From assembly GCA_946535685.1 (NCBI GenBank), contig CAMNDR010000065.1, positions 1-6,266 of the forward strand: DNA of 6,266 bases, written 5' to 3'. The notes beneath the pieces were generated by a model. It ran no database searches. It was given only the letters and a program-made list of their open reading frames with translations, and had not been told where the DNA came from. The position numbers and the translations under genes are program-made. The stretch's first letter is position 1; every line of letters begins with the position of its first letter. Shown in pieces: positions 1 to 6,248 of this stretch. This stretch comes from an uncultured Clostridia bacterium. GTDB taxonomy: Bacteria; Bacillota; Clostridia; Oscillospirales; Ruminococcaceae.

Positions 1-125
1 CCAAGCAGGATATCAAGGTGGAAATTTGCTCCAAGTGCCATCCGTTCTACACCGGTAAGCAGAAGCTCGTAGACACCGGCGGACGTGTTGACAGATTCAA
101 GAGACGTTTCAATCTCGGTAAGTAA
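1..125 (+). CDS. rpmE: 50S ribosomal protein L31, 3' end (partial)
   Basis: This is the C-terminal 40 or so residues of ribosomal protein L31, a small protein of the large ribosomal subunit. The 5' end lies outside the window; the first complete codon is AAG at bases 3-5. The reading shows the motif [13 protein letters not shown], followed by the family-typical [13 protein letters not shown] and a short end. The two cysteines of CSKC (codons at 27-29 and 36-38) are the second half of the zinc-binding set found in the zinc-containing form of L31; whether the first pair is present cannot be seen. An intrinsic terminator starts 12 bases after the stop, so rpmE probably ends its own transcription unit. 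Recognition is by motif and is very secure. Confidence 0.95.
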   Translation, partial: KQDIKVEICSKCHPFYTGKQKLVDTGGRVDRFKRRFNLGK

Positions 126-137
126 TGCGAATGAGCA

Positions 138-166
138 AACGGGTAGTGTGATACTGCCCGTTTTTT
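138..166 (+). terminator. Intrinsic terminator after rpmE
   Basis: A 10 bp stem pairs bases 138-147 (AACGGGTAGT) with 153-162 (ACTGCCCGTT). It has one G-U wobble (144/156) and a 5-base loop, and a run of six T (161-166) follows at once. This is a classical Rho-independent terminator on the + strand. The A's at its foot are too few to make it a good terminator for the minus strand. Confidence 0.9.
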
Positions 167-193
167 CATCTCTGCACGACCAAGGAGGATCGC

Positions 194-823
194 ATGGACT
201 ACTTTACGATCGCAGCCCCCATTGATACGAGCTTCACAGAGAAGCGCTCGGAATTTATCGGCTATCTCTCCCCTGTCCTGACCAATGATGAGGCGGTAGA
301 CTTCATCAATTCCGTCAAAGCGGGGCACCGGAAGGCAAAGCATCATGTTTACGCCTATATTCTGCGAGATTCCAACATCACCCGCTATTCCGATGACGGA
401 GAACCCCAGGGTACGGCAGGCGTACCCGTGCTTGAAGTCCTGCAAAAGCGCGGTCTGACGGATGTTTGCTGCGTGGTCGTGCGGTATTTCGGCGGGATCC
501 TGCTGGGCGGCGGCGGACTTGTGCGGGCGTATTCGCACAGTGCTTCCCTCACCTGCGATGCTGCACAGATCCGCCATATGTGCGAGAGCACGCCGCTCAC
601 GCTGCAAATGGACTACACCCTCTATGGCAAGGTCACAAATGTCCTCCCGAAATACGGCGTATTAGAGCGCAGTTCCGACTTTGGCACGGATGTGCTGCTT
701 GAACTGACCGTCCGCAATGAGGTACTGCAGGCGCTGCAGGATGAACTGACCGAGCTTTCTGCCGGACGCATCGGCATGGAGACCGGAGCGCCGGGATATG
801 CTGATTTTTCGGAAGTATCATAG
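194..823 (+). CDS. YigZ / IMPACT family protein (UPF0029)
   Basis: This 209-residue protein belongs to the YigZ/IMPACT family, close to the usual bacterial length of about 205-210. The N-terminal UPF0029 domain covers roughly residues 17-125. It carries the family signatures KRSEFIGY (17-24), SDDGEPQGTAG (66-76), VVRYFGG (95-101) and GGGGLVRAY (105-113). The remainder (about 135-195) fits the small ferredoxin-like DUF1949 domain of bacterial members. The eukaryotic homologue IMPACT affects translation control through GCN1/GCN2. The role of the bacterial protein is not settled, so I name the family only. The start at 194 is supported by AAGGAGG at 182-188 with a 5-base spacer. No signal peptide or membrane segment is visible, so it is probably cytoplasmic. 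It sits 41 bases upstream of the 84-residue membrane protein gene with no terminator between them, so the two are probably co-transcribed. Confidence 0.93.
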   Translation: MDYFTIAAPIDTSFTEKRSEFIGYLSPVLTNDEAVDFINSVKAGHRKAKHHVYAYILRDSNITRYSDDGEPQGTAGVPVLEVLQKRGLTDVCCVVVRYFGGILLGGGGLVRAYSHSASLTCDAAQIRHMCESTPLTLQMDYTLYGKVTNVLPKYGVLERSSDFGTDVLLELTVRNEVLQALQDELTELSAGRIGMETGAPGYADFSEVS

Positions 824-864
824 TACAGAAATATCGGATCCCCGGATCAGAGAGGAGCGGTGTC

Positions 865-1119
865 ATGTTTCTATCCAAGCTGATCATCTACACGCTCTAC
901 ATCGTTTCCGGCACAGCACTTGGCATCGTTCTGCTGTATGCACGGAAGATCGACGGCATCCCCGATCCCGGAACGCAGACTGCGCTCCTTGTGTTTGCCT
1001 TGCTCTGCTTTGCATTTGCACTGAAAAATGTCTGGAACATCGTCAAATTTGCGTTACTGCAGCGAAAATCCAAACAGGGATCGCACAAAGGGGATCATGA
1101 CGGGAAATCATTTTTCTGA
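865..1119 (+). CDS. Small two-helix membrane protein, unknown function
   Basis: This is an 84-residue protein I do not recognise. Two hydrophobic stretches are clear: about residues 5-25 (LIIYTLYIVSGTALGIVLLY) and about 38-54 (TQTALLVFALLCFAFAL). A short polar hairpin rich in D, G and P (28-36) joins them. An amphipathic segment (55-66) follows, then a basic and histidine-containing tail (QRKSKQGSHKGDH). The arrangement predicts a helical-hairpin inner-membrane protein. By the positive-inside rule the basic loop start and tail suggest both ends lie in the cytoplasm. Coding status rests on a good ribosome binding site (AGAGGAG, 851-857, 7-base spacer), a coherent hydrophobic pattern and placement between two real genes. 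A 100-residue reading in another frame (798-1100) overlaps it but lacks these signs. It is probably co-transcribed with the YigZ-family gene. No catalytic motif is visible. Confidence 0.75.
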   Translation: MFLSKLIIYTLYIVSGTALGIVLLYARKIDGIPDPGTQTALLVFALLCFAFALKNVWNIVKFALLQRKSKQGSHKGDHDGKSFF

Positions 1120-1125
1120 AAAAAA

Positions 1126-1143
1126 AGAGGGTTTTTGCCCTCT
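1126..1143 (-). terminator. Hairpin with T-tract on the minus strand
   Basis: A 6 bp stem (AGAGGG, 1126-1131, with CCCTCT, 1138-1143) closes a 6-base loop (TTTTTG). On the + strand a run of A (1119-1126) precedes the stem, but only CAATTTG follows it, which is a weak U-tract. Read on the minus strand, the stem is followed by a run of T and looks like a proper intrinsic terminator, although no minus-strand gene is evident here. It may partly terminate transcripts of the 84-residue membrane protein gene on the + strand. I give the orientation of the better U-tract. Confidence 0.5.
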
Positions 1144-1144
1144 C

Positions 1145-1165
1145 AATTTGTATATATAAATAGAG
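1145..1165 (+). promoter_or_regulatory. Possible promoter -10 region before dgt
   Basis: The 74-base gap before dgt contains the AT-rich run TTTGTATATATAAATAG. TATAAA at 1155-1160 matches five of six bases of the vegetative -10 consensus. No convincing -35 lies at the right distance: TTTTTG or TTGCCC around 1132-1140 are the best and are poor, and they overlap the preceding hairpin. This is the natural place for the promoter of the dgt-dnaG-sigma operon, but the call rests mainly on position and base composition. Confidence 0.35.
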
Positions 1166-1193
1166 ACAAAAATGCAGTGAAAGGAGCATCCGC

Positions 1194-2189
1194 ATGACGA
1201 TCCGTGAACAGCTTGAAGCAAATGAAGCCGGCTTCCTCTCTCCGAAAGCCTGCAAAAGCACCGATACCGGTGCCACGCTGCGGCTGCAGCCGGAGGAGCC
1301 CTGCCCCTACCGGACAGCGTTCCAGCGTGACCGTGACCGGATCCTCCACTGCAATGCCTTCCGTCGGCTCAAGCGCAAGACGCAGGTTTTTCTCTCGCCG
1401 GTCGGGGATCACTACCGCACACGGCTGACGCATACGCTCGAAGTGGCGCAGGTGGCACGGACGATCTCACGGGCAATGTTCCTCAATGAGGATCTGACCG
1501 AGGCAATCGCGCTCGGTCATGATCTCGGCCATTCTCCGTTCGGACATGCCGGGGAATCCATCCTGAACACGATCTGCCCGCACGGCTACCGGCATTACCA
1601 GCAGAGCATGCGGGTCGTAGACTGCATTGAACGTGACGGCGCCGGGCTGAATCTGACGCTTGCCGTCCGCAACGGCATCATCTGCCATACGAACCAGACC
1701 GCCGATACCTTAGAGGGCAATATCGTGCGGTTTGCCGACCGCATCGCCTACATCAATCATGACATTGAGGATTCCATGCGGGCGGGGATCCTGCAGCAGA
1801 GTGATCTGCCCCAAGAGGCGACCTCCGTCCTCGGTGAGACCAAGAATGAGCGCATCACCACCTGTGTGGCGGCGATCGTGGCGCACGGAACGGATTCCAT
1901 CGGGATGGCCGACGACATCCAGGCAGCGCACGATCTGCTGCATGAGTTCATGTACGAGCATGTCTACCACAATCATACCGCCAAAAGCGAAGAGGTCAAG
2001 GCAAAGATCCTGATCGAGGAGCTGTACCGGTATTTCCGGAAAAATCCGGAGAAAATGCCGCAGCTCTACCAGGACATCGCCCGGAAAGAGGACATCGACC
2101 GGGCGGTCTGCGACTATATTTCGGGAATGAGCGACAGCTATGCAGTCAATCTGTATACAGAGCTGTTCATCCCGAAGGCATGGAAGTAG
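1194..2189 (+). CDS. dgt: Deoxyguanosinetriphosphate triphosphohydrolase-like protein (HD domain)
   Basis: This 331-residue enzyme belongs to the dGTPase-like branch of the HD superfamily, which hydrolyses dNTPs to deoxynucleosides and triphosphate. It is cytoplasmic and metal-dependent. The conserved N-terminal block RDRDRILHCNAFRRLKRKTQ (46-65) is followed by the HD motif elements: H80 in RLTHTLEVAQ, H109-D110 in GHDLGHSPFGHAGE, and D182 in ADRIAY. These are the expected four metal ligands. The length fits the ~330-residue Firmicutes type rather than the ~500-residue E. coli type. Substrate preference cannot be read from sequence; relatives often act on several dNTPs and may be activated by dNTPs. 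The start is supported by AAGGAG at 1181-1186 with a 7-base spacer. The stop is 7 bases before the dnaG start, so translation is probably coupled. Position ahead of dnaG and sigA is a known Firmicutes arrangement. Confidence 0.93.
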   Translation: MTIREQLEANEAGFLSPKACKSTDTGATLRLQPEEPCPYRTAFQRDRDRILHCNAFRRLKRKTQVFLSPVGDHYRTRLTHTLEVAQVARTISRAMFLNEDLTEAIALGHDLGHSPFGHAGESILNTICPHGYRHYQQSMRVVDCIERDGAGLNLTLAVRNGIICHTNQTADTLEGNIVRFADRIAYINHDIEDSMRAGILQQSDLPQEATSVLGETKNERITTCVAAIVAHGTDSIGMADDIQAAHDLLHEFMYEHVYHNHTAKSEEVKAKILIEELYRYFRKNPEKMPQLYQDIARKEDIDRAVCDYISGMSDSYAVNLYTELFIPKAWK

Positions 2190-2196
2190 GTGCGGC

Positions 2197-3945
2197 ATGC
2201 CCAGACTTCCTGATGAATACCTCCGGCGGCTGCAGGACAGTGCCAGCATCGTTGATCTGTTCAGCGCCTATACCGAGGTCAAAAAACGGGGGCGCACCTA
2301 TGTGTGCCGCTGCCCCTTTCATTCCGAAAAAACGCCGTCCTGCACGATCTATCCGGAAAACCAGAGCTTTTATTGCTTCGGATGCGGTGCAGGCGGAAGC
2401 ATCTTCACCTTCATTCAGAAGACCGAGAACGTCAGCTTTATGGACGCTGTGCGGATCCTCGCCCAGCGTACCGGCATCGAGCTCCCGCAGCAGAGTCCCG
2501 AGGAGCAGAAAACGGCGAATCTTCGCCGCAGATGCCTGGAGATCAACCGGGAGACTGCCAATTTCTACTACCTCAATCTGCTCAAAGGGCCCAATCGAGC
2601 CGGACTGCAGTACTTCGCAGGGCGAAAGCTCCTGCCGGAGACCATCAAGCACTACGGGCTCGGATTTGCGCCGGATGACTGGCACCAGCTCCGGGATCAT
2701 CTGCGCTCGAAGGGCTACCGGGACGAGGAAATGGTGGCCGCTGGCGTCTGCAGGCAGAGCGAAAAAGGCGGCGTTTACGACTATTTCCGCAATCGTGTGA
2801 TGTTTCCCATCATCGACCTGCGGGGCAGCGTGATCGCCTTCGGAGGGCGTGTGCTCGATGACAGCAAGCCGAAGTATCTCAATACCAATGATACGCCGGT
2901 CTTTCAGAAGGGATCCAATCTTTTTTCGCTGAATTTTGCGAAAAATGCCGCATCGAAAAAGATCCTGCTCGCTGAGGGGTATATGGATGTCATCGTCCTG
3001 AACCAGGCCGGTTTCCCGAACGCCGTCGCCACGCTCGGCACGGCCATCACTGAGGAACAGGCACGGATCATCGCCCATTATGCGGACGAGGTCATCATCT
3101 CCTATGACTCTGATGGAGCCGGGCAGACCGCCACACAGCGGGCACTGGGACATTTCAGCGCCGTCGGGGTGCCGGTGCGCATCCTGCATATGGAGGGTGC
3201 AAAGGATCCGGATGAATATATCAAAAAATACGGCGCAGAGCAGTTCCGGCTTCTCATTGAAAATGCCGGTGATGCGATCAATTTCAGACTTGACCGATGC
3301 AAGGAGGGGCTTGATCTCTCACAGGAGATCGGCAAGAATGAGCTGCTCCGGCGCACGCTCCGGGTACTTGCAGAGATCAGCAATCCGCTTGAGCGGGAAA
3401 TCTACATCGTCAGAACCGCCCAGAATCTTGAGATCCGCCCGGAGGTCCTGCGGCTTCAGGTGGACAAGGCTGTGGAATCCGGCAAGAAATTTGCCAAACG
3501 CATGAAATTCCGGGCGATCGAAGCACAGTCCCTGCAGCGGGACGAGCTTAATCCGCAGTCGAACGAATTTCCCAAGGAAGCAAAGGCAGAACAGGAGATC
3601 ATTGCCTATCTGCTGCGATATCCGGAGGAGTACGAGATGCTCTGGTCAATCGTACAGCCGGACGATTTCGCCACTGATCTGCACCGGCGGGTCTATCAGG
3701 CCGTCTGCCAGGCCATGCAGGAGCAGCAGACCAGATTTGACCTGACTTTGATCGAGGATCAGTTCAGCGTTGAGGAGATCGGACGGATCACCGGGATCAT
3801 TGCGAAGTACCGGGATATCGAACTGAACCGTGATGCACTTGAAACATGTGTGGAAGTCCTGAAACAGAAGCATAAGGCTGCCGGCGGAGATTTTACAGAG
3901 GAAGATCTGCTGCAGGCAGTGGCAAACAGGAAAAAAAATGGATAA
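2197..3945 (+). CDS. dnaG: DNA primase
   Basis: This is a 582-residue DnaG primase, near the ~600 typical of Firmicutes. It makes RNA primers at the replication fork and binds the DnaB-type helicase. The N-terminal CHC2 zinc finger has C39, H42, C60 and C63 ([11 protein letters not shown], then [10 protein letters not shown]). The RNA polymerase domain carries [10 protein letters not shown] (196-205). Its Toprim core has E260 in [10 protein letters not shown], the SYDSDGAG motif (D304, D306) and DPDEY (D337), all expected metal-binding acids. The C-terminal ~130 residues ([10 protein letters not shown], then [14 protein letters not shown]) match the helicase-binding domain. An in-frame ATG at 2140 would add 19 residues, but they lie inside dgt and are unlike DnaG. 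ATG 2197 gives the family start MPRLPDEYL. Its Shine-Dalgarno is weak (around GGAAGTAGG, 2182-2190), which suggests coupling to dgt termination. The gene ends in a run of eight A (3931-3938). Confidence 0.97.
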   Translation: MPRLPDEYLRRLQDSASIVDLFSAYTEVKKRGRTYVCRCPFHSEKTPSCTIYPENQSFYCFGCGAGGSIFTFIQKTENVSFMDAVRILAQRTGIELPQQSPEEQKTANLRRRCLEINRETANFYYLNLLKGPNRAGLQYFAGRKLLPETIKHYGLGFAPDDWHQLRDHLRSKGYRDEEMVAAGVCRQSEKGGVYDYFRNRVMFPIIDLRGSVIAFGGRVLDDSKPKYLNTNDTPVFQKGSNLFSLNFAKNAASKKILLAEGYMDVIVLNQAGFPNAVATLGTAITEEQARIIAHYADEVIISYDSDGAGQTATQRALGHFSAVGVPVRILHMEGAKDPDEYIKKYGAEQFRLLIENAGDAINFRLDRCKEGLDLSQEIGKNELLRRTLRVLAEISNPLEREIYIVRTAQNLEIRPEVLRLQVDKAVESGKKFAKRMKFRAIEAQSLQRDELNPQSNEFPKEAKAEQEIIAYLLRYPEEYEMLWSIVQPDDFATDLHRRVYQAVCQAMQEQQTRFDLTLIEDQFSVEEIGRITGIIAKYRDIELNRDALETCVEVLKQKHKAAGGDFTEEDLLQAVANRKKNG

Positions 3946-3948
3946 TTT

Positions 3949-3954
3949 GGAGGT
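3949..3954 (+). promoter_or_regulatory. Ribosome binding site that sets the start of sigma copy 1
   Basis: GGAGGT at 3949-3954 lies 4 bases before ATG 3959. It sits downstream of the alternative in-frame ATG at 3938, so it can serve only 3959. Starting at 3959 also gives MDKKST, matching the start of the second sigma copy (5075), which has its own AAGGAGG at 5063-5069. Confidence 0.85.
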
Positions 3955-3958
3955 AGCG

Positions 3959-5056
3959 ATGGATAAGAAATCTACTGTTGAAGCACTGCTCGACCAGGGA
4001 AAGTCTGACGGAAAACTGACAACACAACAGATCTCGGCCGCACTGGAGGAGCTGGATTTCGATGCAGATCAGATCAACGCATTCTATGACAACTGCGAGC
4101 AGCTCGGCATCGAGATCATAGATAACCAGACGATCGAGGAAGCGATCGACCTGGAGCATATCACCATCAATGAAAATCCGGATGAGGATCTGGATACTGA
4201 TTTTGCTGCAGAAAATCTGGCGATCGACGATCCCGTCAAGATCTATCTGAAGGAAATCGGCCGAGTGCCGCTGCTGACATGTGACGAGGAGATCGAGCTC
4301 GCACGGGTGATGGCTGAGGGCACGCCGCTCCAGGCCAAACGTGCGCAGCAGCGCCTGTCTGAGGCCAATCTGCGTCTTGTCGTTTCCATTGCCAAGAAGT
4401 ATGTCGGGAGAGGCATGCAGTTCCTTGACCTGATCCAGGAGGGAAATCTCGGGTTGATTAAGGCAGTGGAGAAATTTGACTATAATAAGGGCTTCAAGTT
4501 CTCTACCTATGCCACCTGGTGGATCCGGCAGGCCATCACCCGCGCCATTGCCGACCAGGCACGAACCATCCGCATTCCGGTACATATGGGCGAGATGATC
4601 ACGAGAGTCAAGAAGGCCTCCAGCCAGATCCTTCACGAGACCGGCCATGATCCGACACCGGAGGAGATTGCAGAACGTCTTGAAATGCCGGTAGATCGTG
4701 TACAGGAAGCAATGCGCATTGCGATGGATCCCGTTTCGCTCGAAACGCCCATCGGTGAGGAGGAGGATTCCCACCTCGGTGATTTCATTCCGGACGACGA
4801 TGCACCCGTTCCGGATGAAGCTGCTTCCAACACGCTGCTCAAGGAACAGCTTGAAAAGGTACTCTCAACCAAGCTGACTGACCGTGAAGCCAATGTACTC
4901 CGCCTGCGGTACGGCCTGATCGACGGTCGCTGTTATACATTGGAAGAGGTCGGCGCAAAGTTCAACGTGACCCGTGAACGCATCCGCCAGATCGAGGCAA
5001 AGGCACTCCGGAAGATCAGACCCGGTGCCCATCACACACTGAGTCCGTACATCTGA
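3959..5056 (+). CDS. Primary-type RNA polymerase sigma factor, copy 1, with divergent C-terminus
   Basis: This is a 365-residue sigma-70 family protein with the full primary-sigma layout. Region 1.1 covers about residues 1-60 and region 1.2 starts at [16 protein letters not shown] (91-106). Regions 2.1-2.4 run about 131-215, including [20 protein letters not shown] (184-203). Region 3 is next, with the finger segment [15 protein letters not shown] (262-276). The region 4.2 helix-turn-helix follows ([20 protein letters not shown]). An upstream in-frame ATG at 3938 overlaps the dnaG stop, but the ribosome binding site and the match to copy 2 favour 3959. Two features are odd. K305 is an extra residue in LSTKLTDRE compared with copy 2. 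After RKIR (354) the protein ends in [11 protein letters not shown], replacing the conserved HPSRSKK...DFLD ending. It also has HMGEMI where copy 2 has HMVETI, which is nearer the family norm (E. coli HMIETI). It is probably a functional group 2-like paralogue of SigA, but a late frameshift is not fully excluded. Confidence 0.9.
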   Translation: MDKKSTVEALLDQGKSDGKLTTQQISAALEELDFDADQINAFYDNCEQLGIEIIDNQTIEEAIDLEHITINENPDEDLDTDFAAENLAIDDPVKIYLKEIGRVPLLTCDEEIELARVMAEGTPLQAKRAQQRLSEANLRLVVSIAKKYVGRGMQFLDLIQEGNLGLIKAVEKFDYNKGFKFSTYATWWIRQAITRAIADQARTIRIPVHMGEMITRVKKASSQILHETGHDPTPEEIAERLEMPVDRVQEAMRIAMDPVSLETPIGEEEDSHLGDFIPDDDAPVPDEAASNTLLKEQLEKVLSTKLTDREANVLRLRYGLIDGRCYTLEEVGAKFNVTRERIRQIEAKALRKIRPGAHHTLSPYI

Positions 5057-6133
5057 CAGAACAAGGAGGAAGTTATGGATAAGAAGTCAACCATCGAAGC
5101 GCTGCTGGAACGCGGCAAGGCGGCCGGTAAGCTGACAACGCAGCAGATCTCGGTTGCACTGGAGGAAATGGATTTTGATGCAGATCAGATCAACTCCTTC
5201 TACGATAGCTGTGAACAGCAGGGCATCGAGATCATTGATAACAACAAGATCGACGAGGATTTCGACCTGAACAACATCGACATCAACGAAAATCCGGATG
5301 ACGATCTGGATGCAGCCATCTCTACAGAAGGGCTTGCCGTGGACGATCCGGTCAAGATCTACCTCAAGGAAATCGGCCGTGTGCCGCTGCTGTCCAGTGA
5401 TGAGGAAGTAGAGCTTGCCCGTGTCATGGTCGAAGGAACGCCCCTGCAGGCAAAGCGTGCCAAGCAGCGGCTGTCCGAAGCCAATCTGCGTCTGGTCGTT
5501 TCCATCGCCAAGAAATACGTCGGCAGAGGCATGCAGTTTCTCGATCTGATCCAGGAGGGAAATCTCGGCCTGATTAAGGCGGTAGAAAAGTTCGACTATA
5601 ACAAGGGGTTCAAGTTCTCCACCTATGCGACCTGGTGGATCCGGCAGGCGATCACCCGTGCCATTGCCGATCAGGCACGAACCATCCGTATTCCGGTACA
5701 CATGGTCGAAACGATCACCAAGGTCAAGAAAGCGCAGAACCAGCTTTTGCATGAAAACGGCCATGAAGCATCCGCAGAGGAAGTTGCTGCACGGCTTGAA
5801 CTGCCGGTGGAGCGTGTGCGTGAGATCATGCGCATTGCACAGGATCCGGTCTCCCTTGAAACGCCCATCGGTGAAGAGGAGGATTCGCATCTTGGGGACT
5901 TTATCCCGGATGATGATGCACCCGCACCGGCGGATGCGGCTTCCCATACGCTGCTCAAGGAACAGCTTGAAGAAGTGCTGTCCACACTGACTGAGCGTGA
6001 GGCAAATGTGCTCAAGCTCCGTTTCGGTCTGATCGACGGCCGTTCCCGGACACTCGAAGAGGTCGGTGCGCAATTCAATGTCACCCGTGAGCGCATCCGC
6101 CAGATCGAGGCAAAGGCGCTGCGCAAGCTCCGC
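3959..6133 (+). repeat. Tandem ~1.06 kb direct repeat (duplicated sigma gene)
   Basis: Bases 3959-5020 and 5075-6133 are diverged direct repeats that correspond to the two sigma genes. The encoded proteins align gaplessly over residues 1-304 with 54 differences by hand count. Copy 1 then has a single extra codon (AAG, 4871-4873), and the alignment continues to RKIR/RKLR. Homology stops inside region 4.2, 33 coding bases before the copy 1 stop, and does not include the flanking intergenic sequence beyond the ribosome binding sites. Confidence 0.95.
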
Positions 6134-6175
6134 CATCCGAGCAGAAGCAAAAAGGTACGGGATTTCCTGGATTGA
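5075..6175 (+). CDS. sigA: Primary RNA polymerase sigma factor SigA/RpoD, copy 2
   Basis: This 366-residue protein is a canonical vegetative sigma factor, which directs core RNA polymerase to -10/-35 promoters. Domains in order: region 1.1 (about 1-60), region 1.2 (91-115), regions 2.1-2.4 (about 131-215, with the promoter-melting and -10 contacts in [18 protein letters not shown]), region 3 (216-280, with [15 protein letters not shown]) and region 4. Region 4 holds [18 protein letters not shown], the -35-binding helix [18 protein letters not shown], and the conserved ending [13 protein letters not shown]. The length is about that of other Firmicutes SigA proteins. The start has a strong AAGGAGG (5063-5069) with a 5-base spacer, 18 bases after the copy 1 stop, and a terminator follows. 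Of the two sigma genes this one keeps every family-typical feature, so I infer it is the essential housekeeping factor. No separate promoter is evident in the 18-base gap, so it is probably co-transcribed with dgt, dnaG and copy 1. Confidence 0.96.
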   Translation: MDKKSTIEALLERGKAAGKLTTQQISVALEEMDFDADQINSFYDSCEQQGIEIIDNNKIDEDFDLNNIDINENPDDDLDAAISTEGLAVDDPVKIYLKEIGRVPLLSSDEEVELARVMVEGTPLQAKRAKQRLSEANLRLVVSIAKKYVGRGMQFLDLIQEGNLGLIKAVEKFDYNKGFKFSTYATWWIRQAITRAIADQARTIRIPVHMVETITKVKKAQNQLLHENGHEASAEEVAARLELPVERVREIMRIAQDPVSLETPIGEEEDSHLGDFIPDDDAPAPADAASHTLLKEQLEEVLSTLTEREANVLKLRFGLIDGRSRTLEEVGAQFNVTRERIRQIEAKALRKLRHPSRSKKVRDFLD

Positions 6176-6180
6176 TCAAC

Positions 6181-6207
6181 AAGCCCCTGCAGGAATGCAG
6201 GGGCTTT
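6181..6207 (+). terminator. Intrinsic terminator closing the dgt-dnaG-sigma operon
   Basis: An 11 bp perfect stem, AAGCCCCTGCA (6181-6191) with TGCAGGGGCTT (6196-6206), closes a GGAA tetraloop. It begins 5 bases after the sigA stop. The following T-run is short (TTT, 6205-6207), but the long GC-rich stem and its position make it the likely operon terminator. The AA at the 5' foot gives it little strength on the minus strand. Confidence 0.8.
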
Positions 6208-6230
6208 AGGCTGTCGATAAAGTCCGTATT

Positions 6231-6248
6231 TGCCGCCTTCAGGCGGCA
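6231..6248. other. GC-rich hairpin of unknown role
   Basis: TGCCGCC (6231-6237) pairs with GGCGGCA (6242-6248) around a TTCA loop. There is no T-run on either side, so it is not a standard intrinsic terminator. It could be a second stem that protects the operon's 3' end, or a structure belonging to whatever lies to the right. Nothing else is visible in the last 60 bases. Confidence 0.4.

Noticed and set aside
147..155. Extended -10 promoter (TGTGATACT) for the YigZ-family gene
   Set aside because: It lies inside the rpmE terminator hairpin and has no plausible -35 17 bases upstream.
798..1100. 100-residue + frame overlapping the 84-residue membrane protein gene
   Set aside because: It overlaps the YigZ-family gene end, has no good ribosome binding site and gives a Cys/His/Arg-rich low-quality translation typical of a wrong frame.
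2140..2196. dnaG start at ATG 2140
   Set aside because: The 19 extra residues lie within the dgt coding region, are unlike primase N-termini, and ATG 2197 gives the expected start.
2167..3189. Long minus-strand open frame (340 codons) opposite dnaG, and a similar one at 5087-6136 opposite sigA
   Set aside because: These are antisense shadows of GC-rich, strongly coding + strand genes. They lack ribosome binding sites and recognisable protein features, and equivalent frames appear opposite each highly biased gene.
3737..3765. Internal promoter for the sigma genes within dnaG (TTGACC at 3737)
   Set aside because: No -10-like hexamer occurs at 16-18 bases downstream, so a lone TTGACC is not enough.
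5018..5082. A simple frameshift explaining the odd copy 1 C-terminus
   Set aside because: I read the other two frames after RKIR. One gives DPVPITH and stops at 5041; the other gives [11 protein letters not shown] and runs into the start of copy 2. The second has a faint resemblance to RHPSRSKKV but far less than expected given the strong conservation just upstream. A single indel does not restore the canonical end. It stays as a caveat only.
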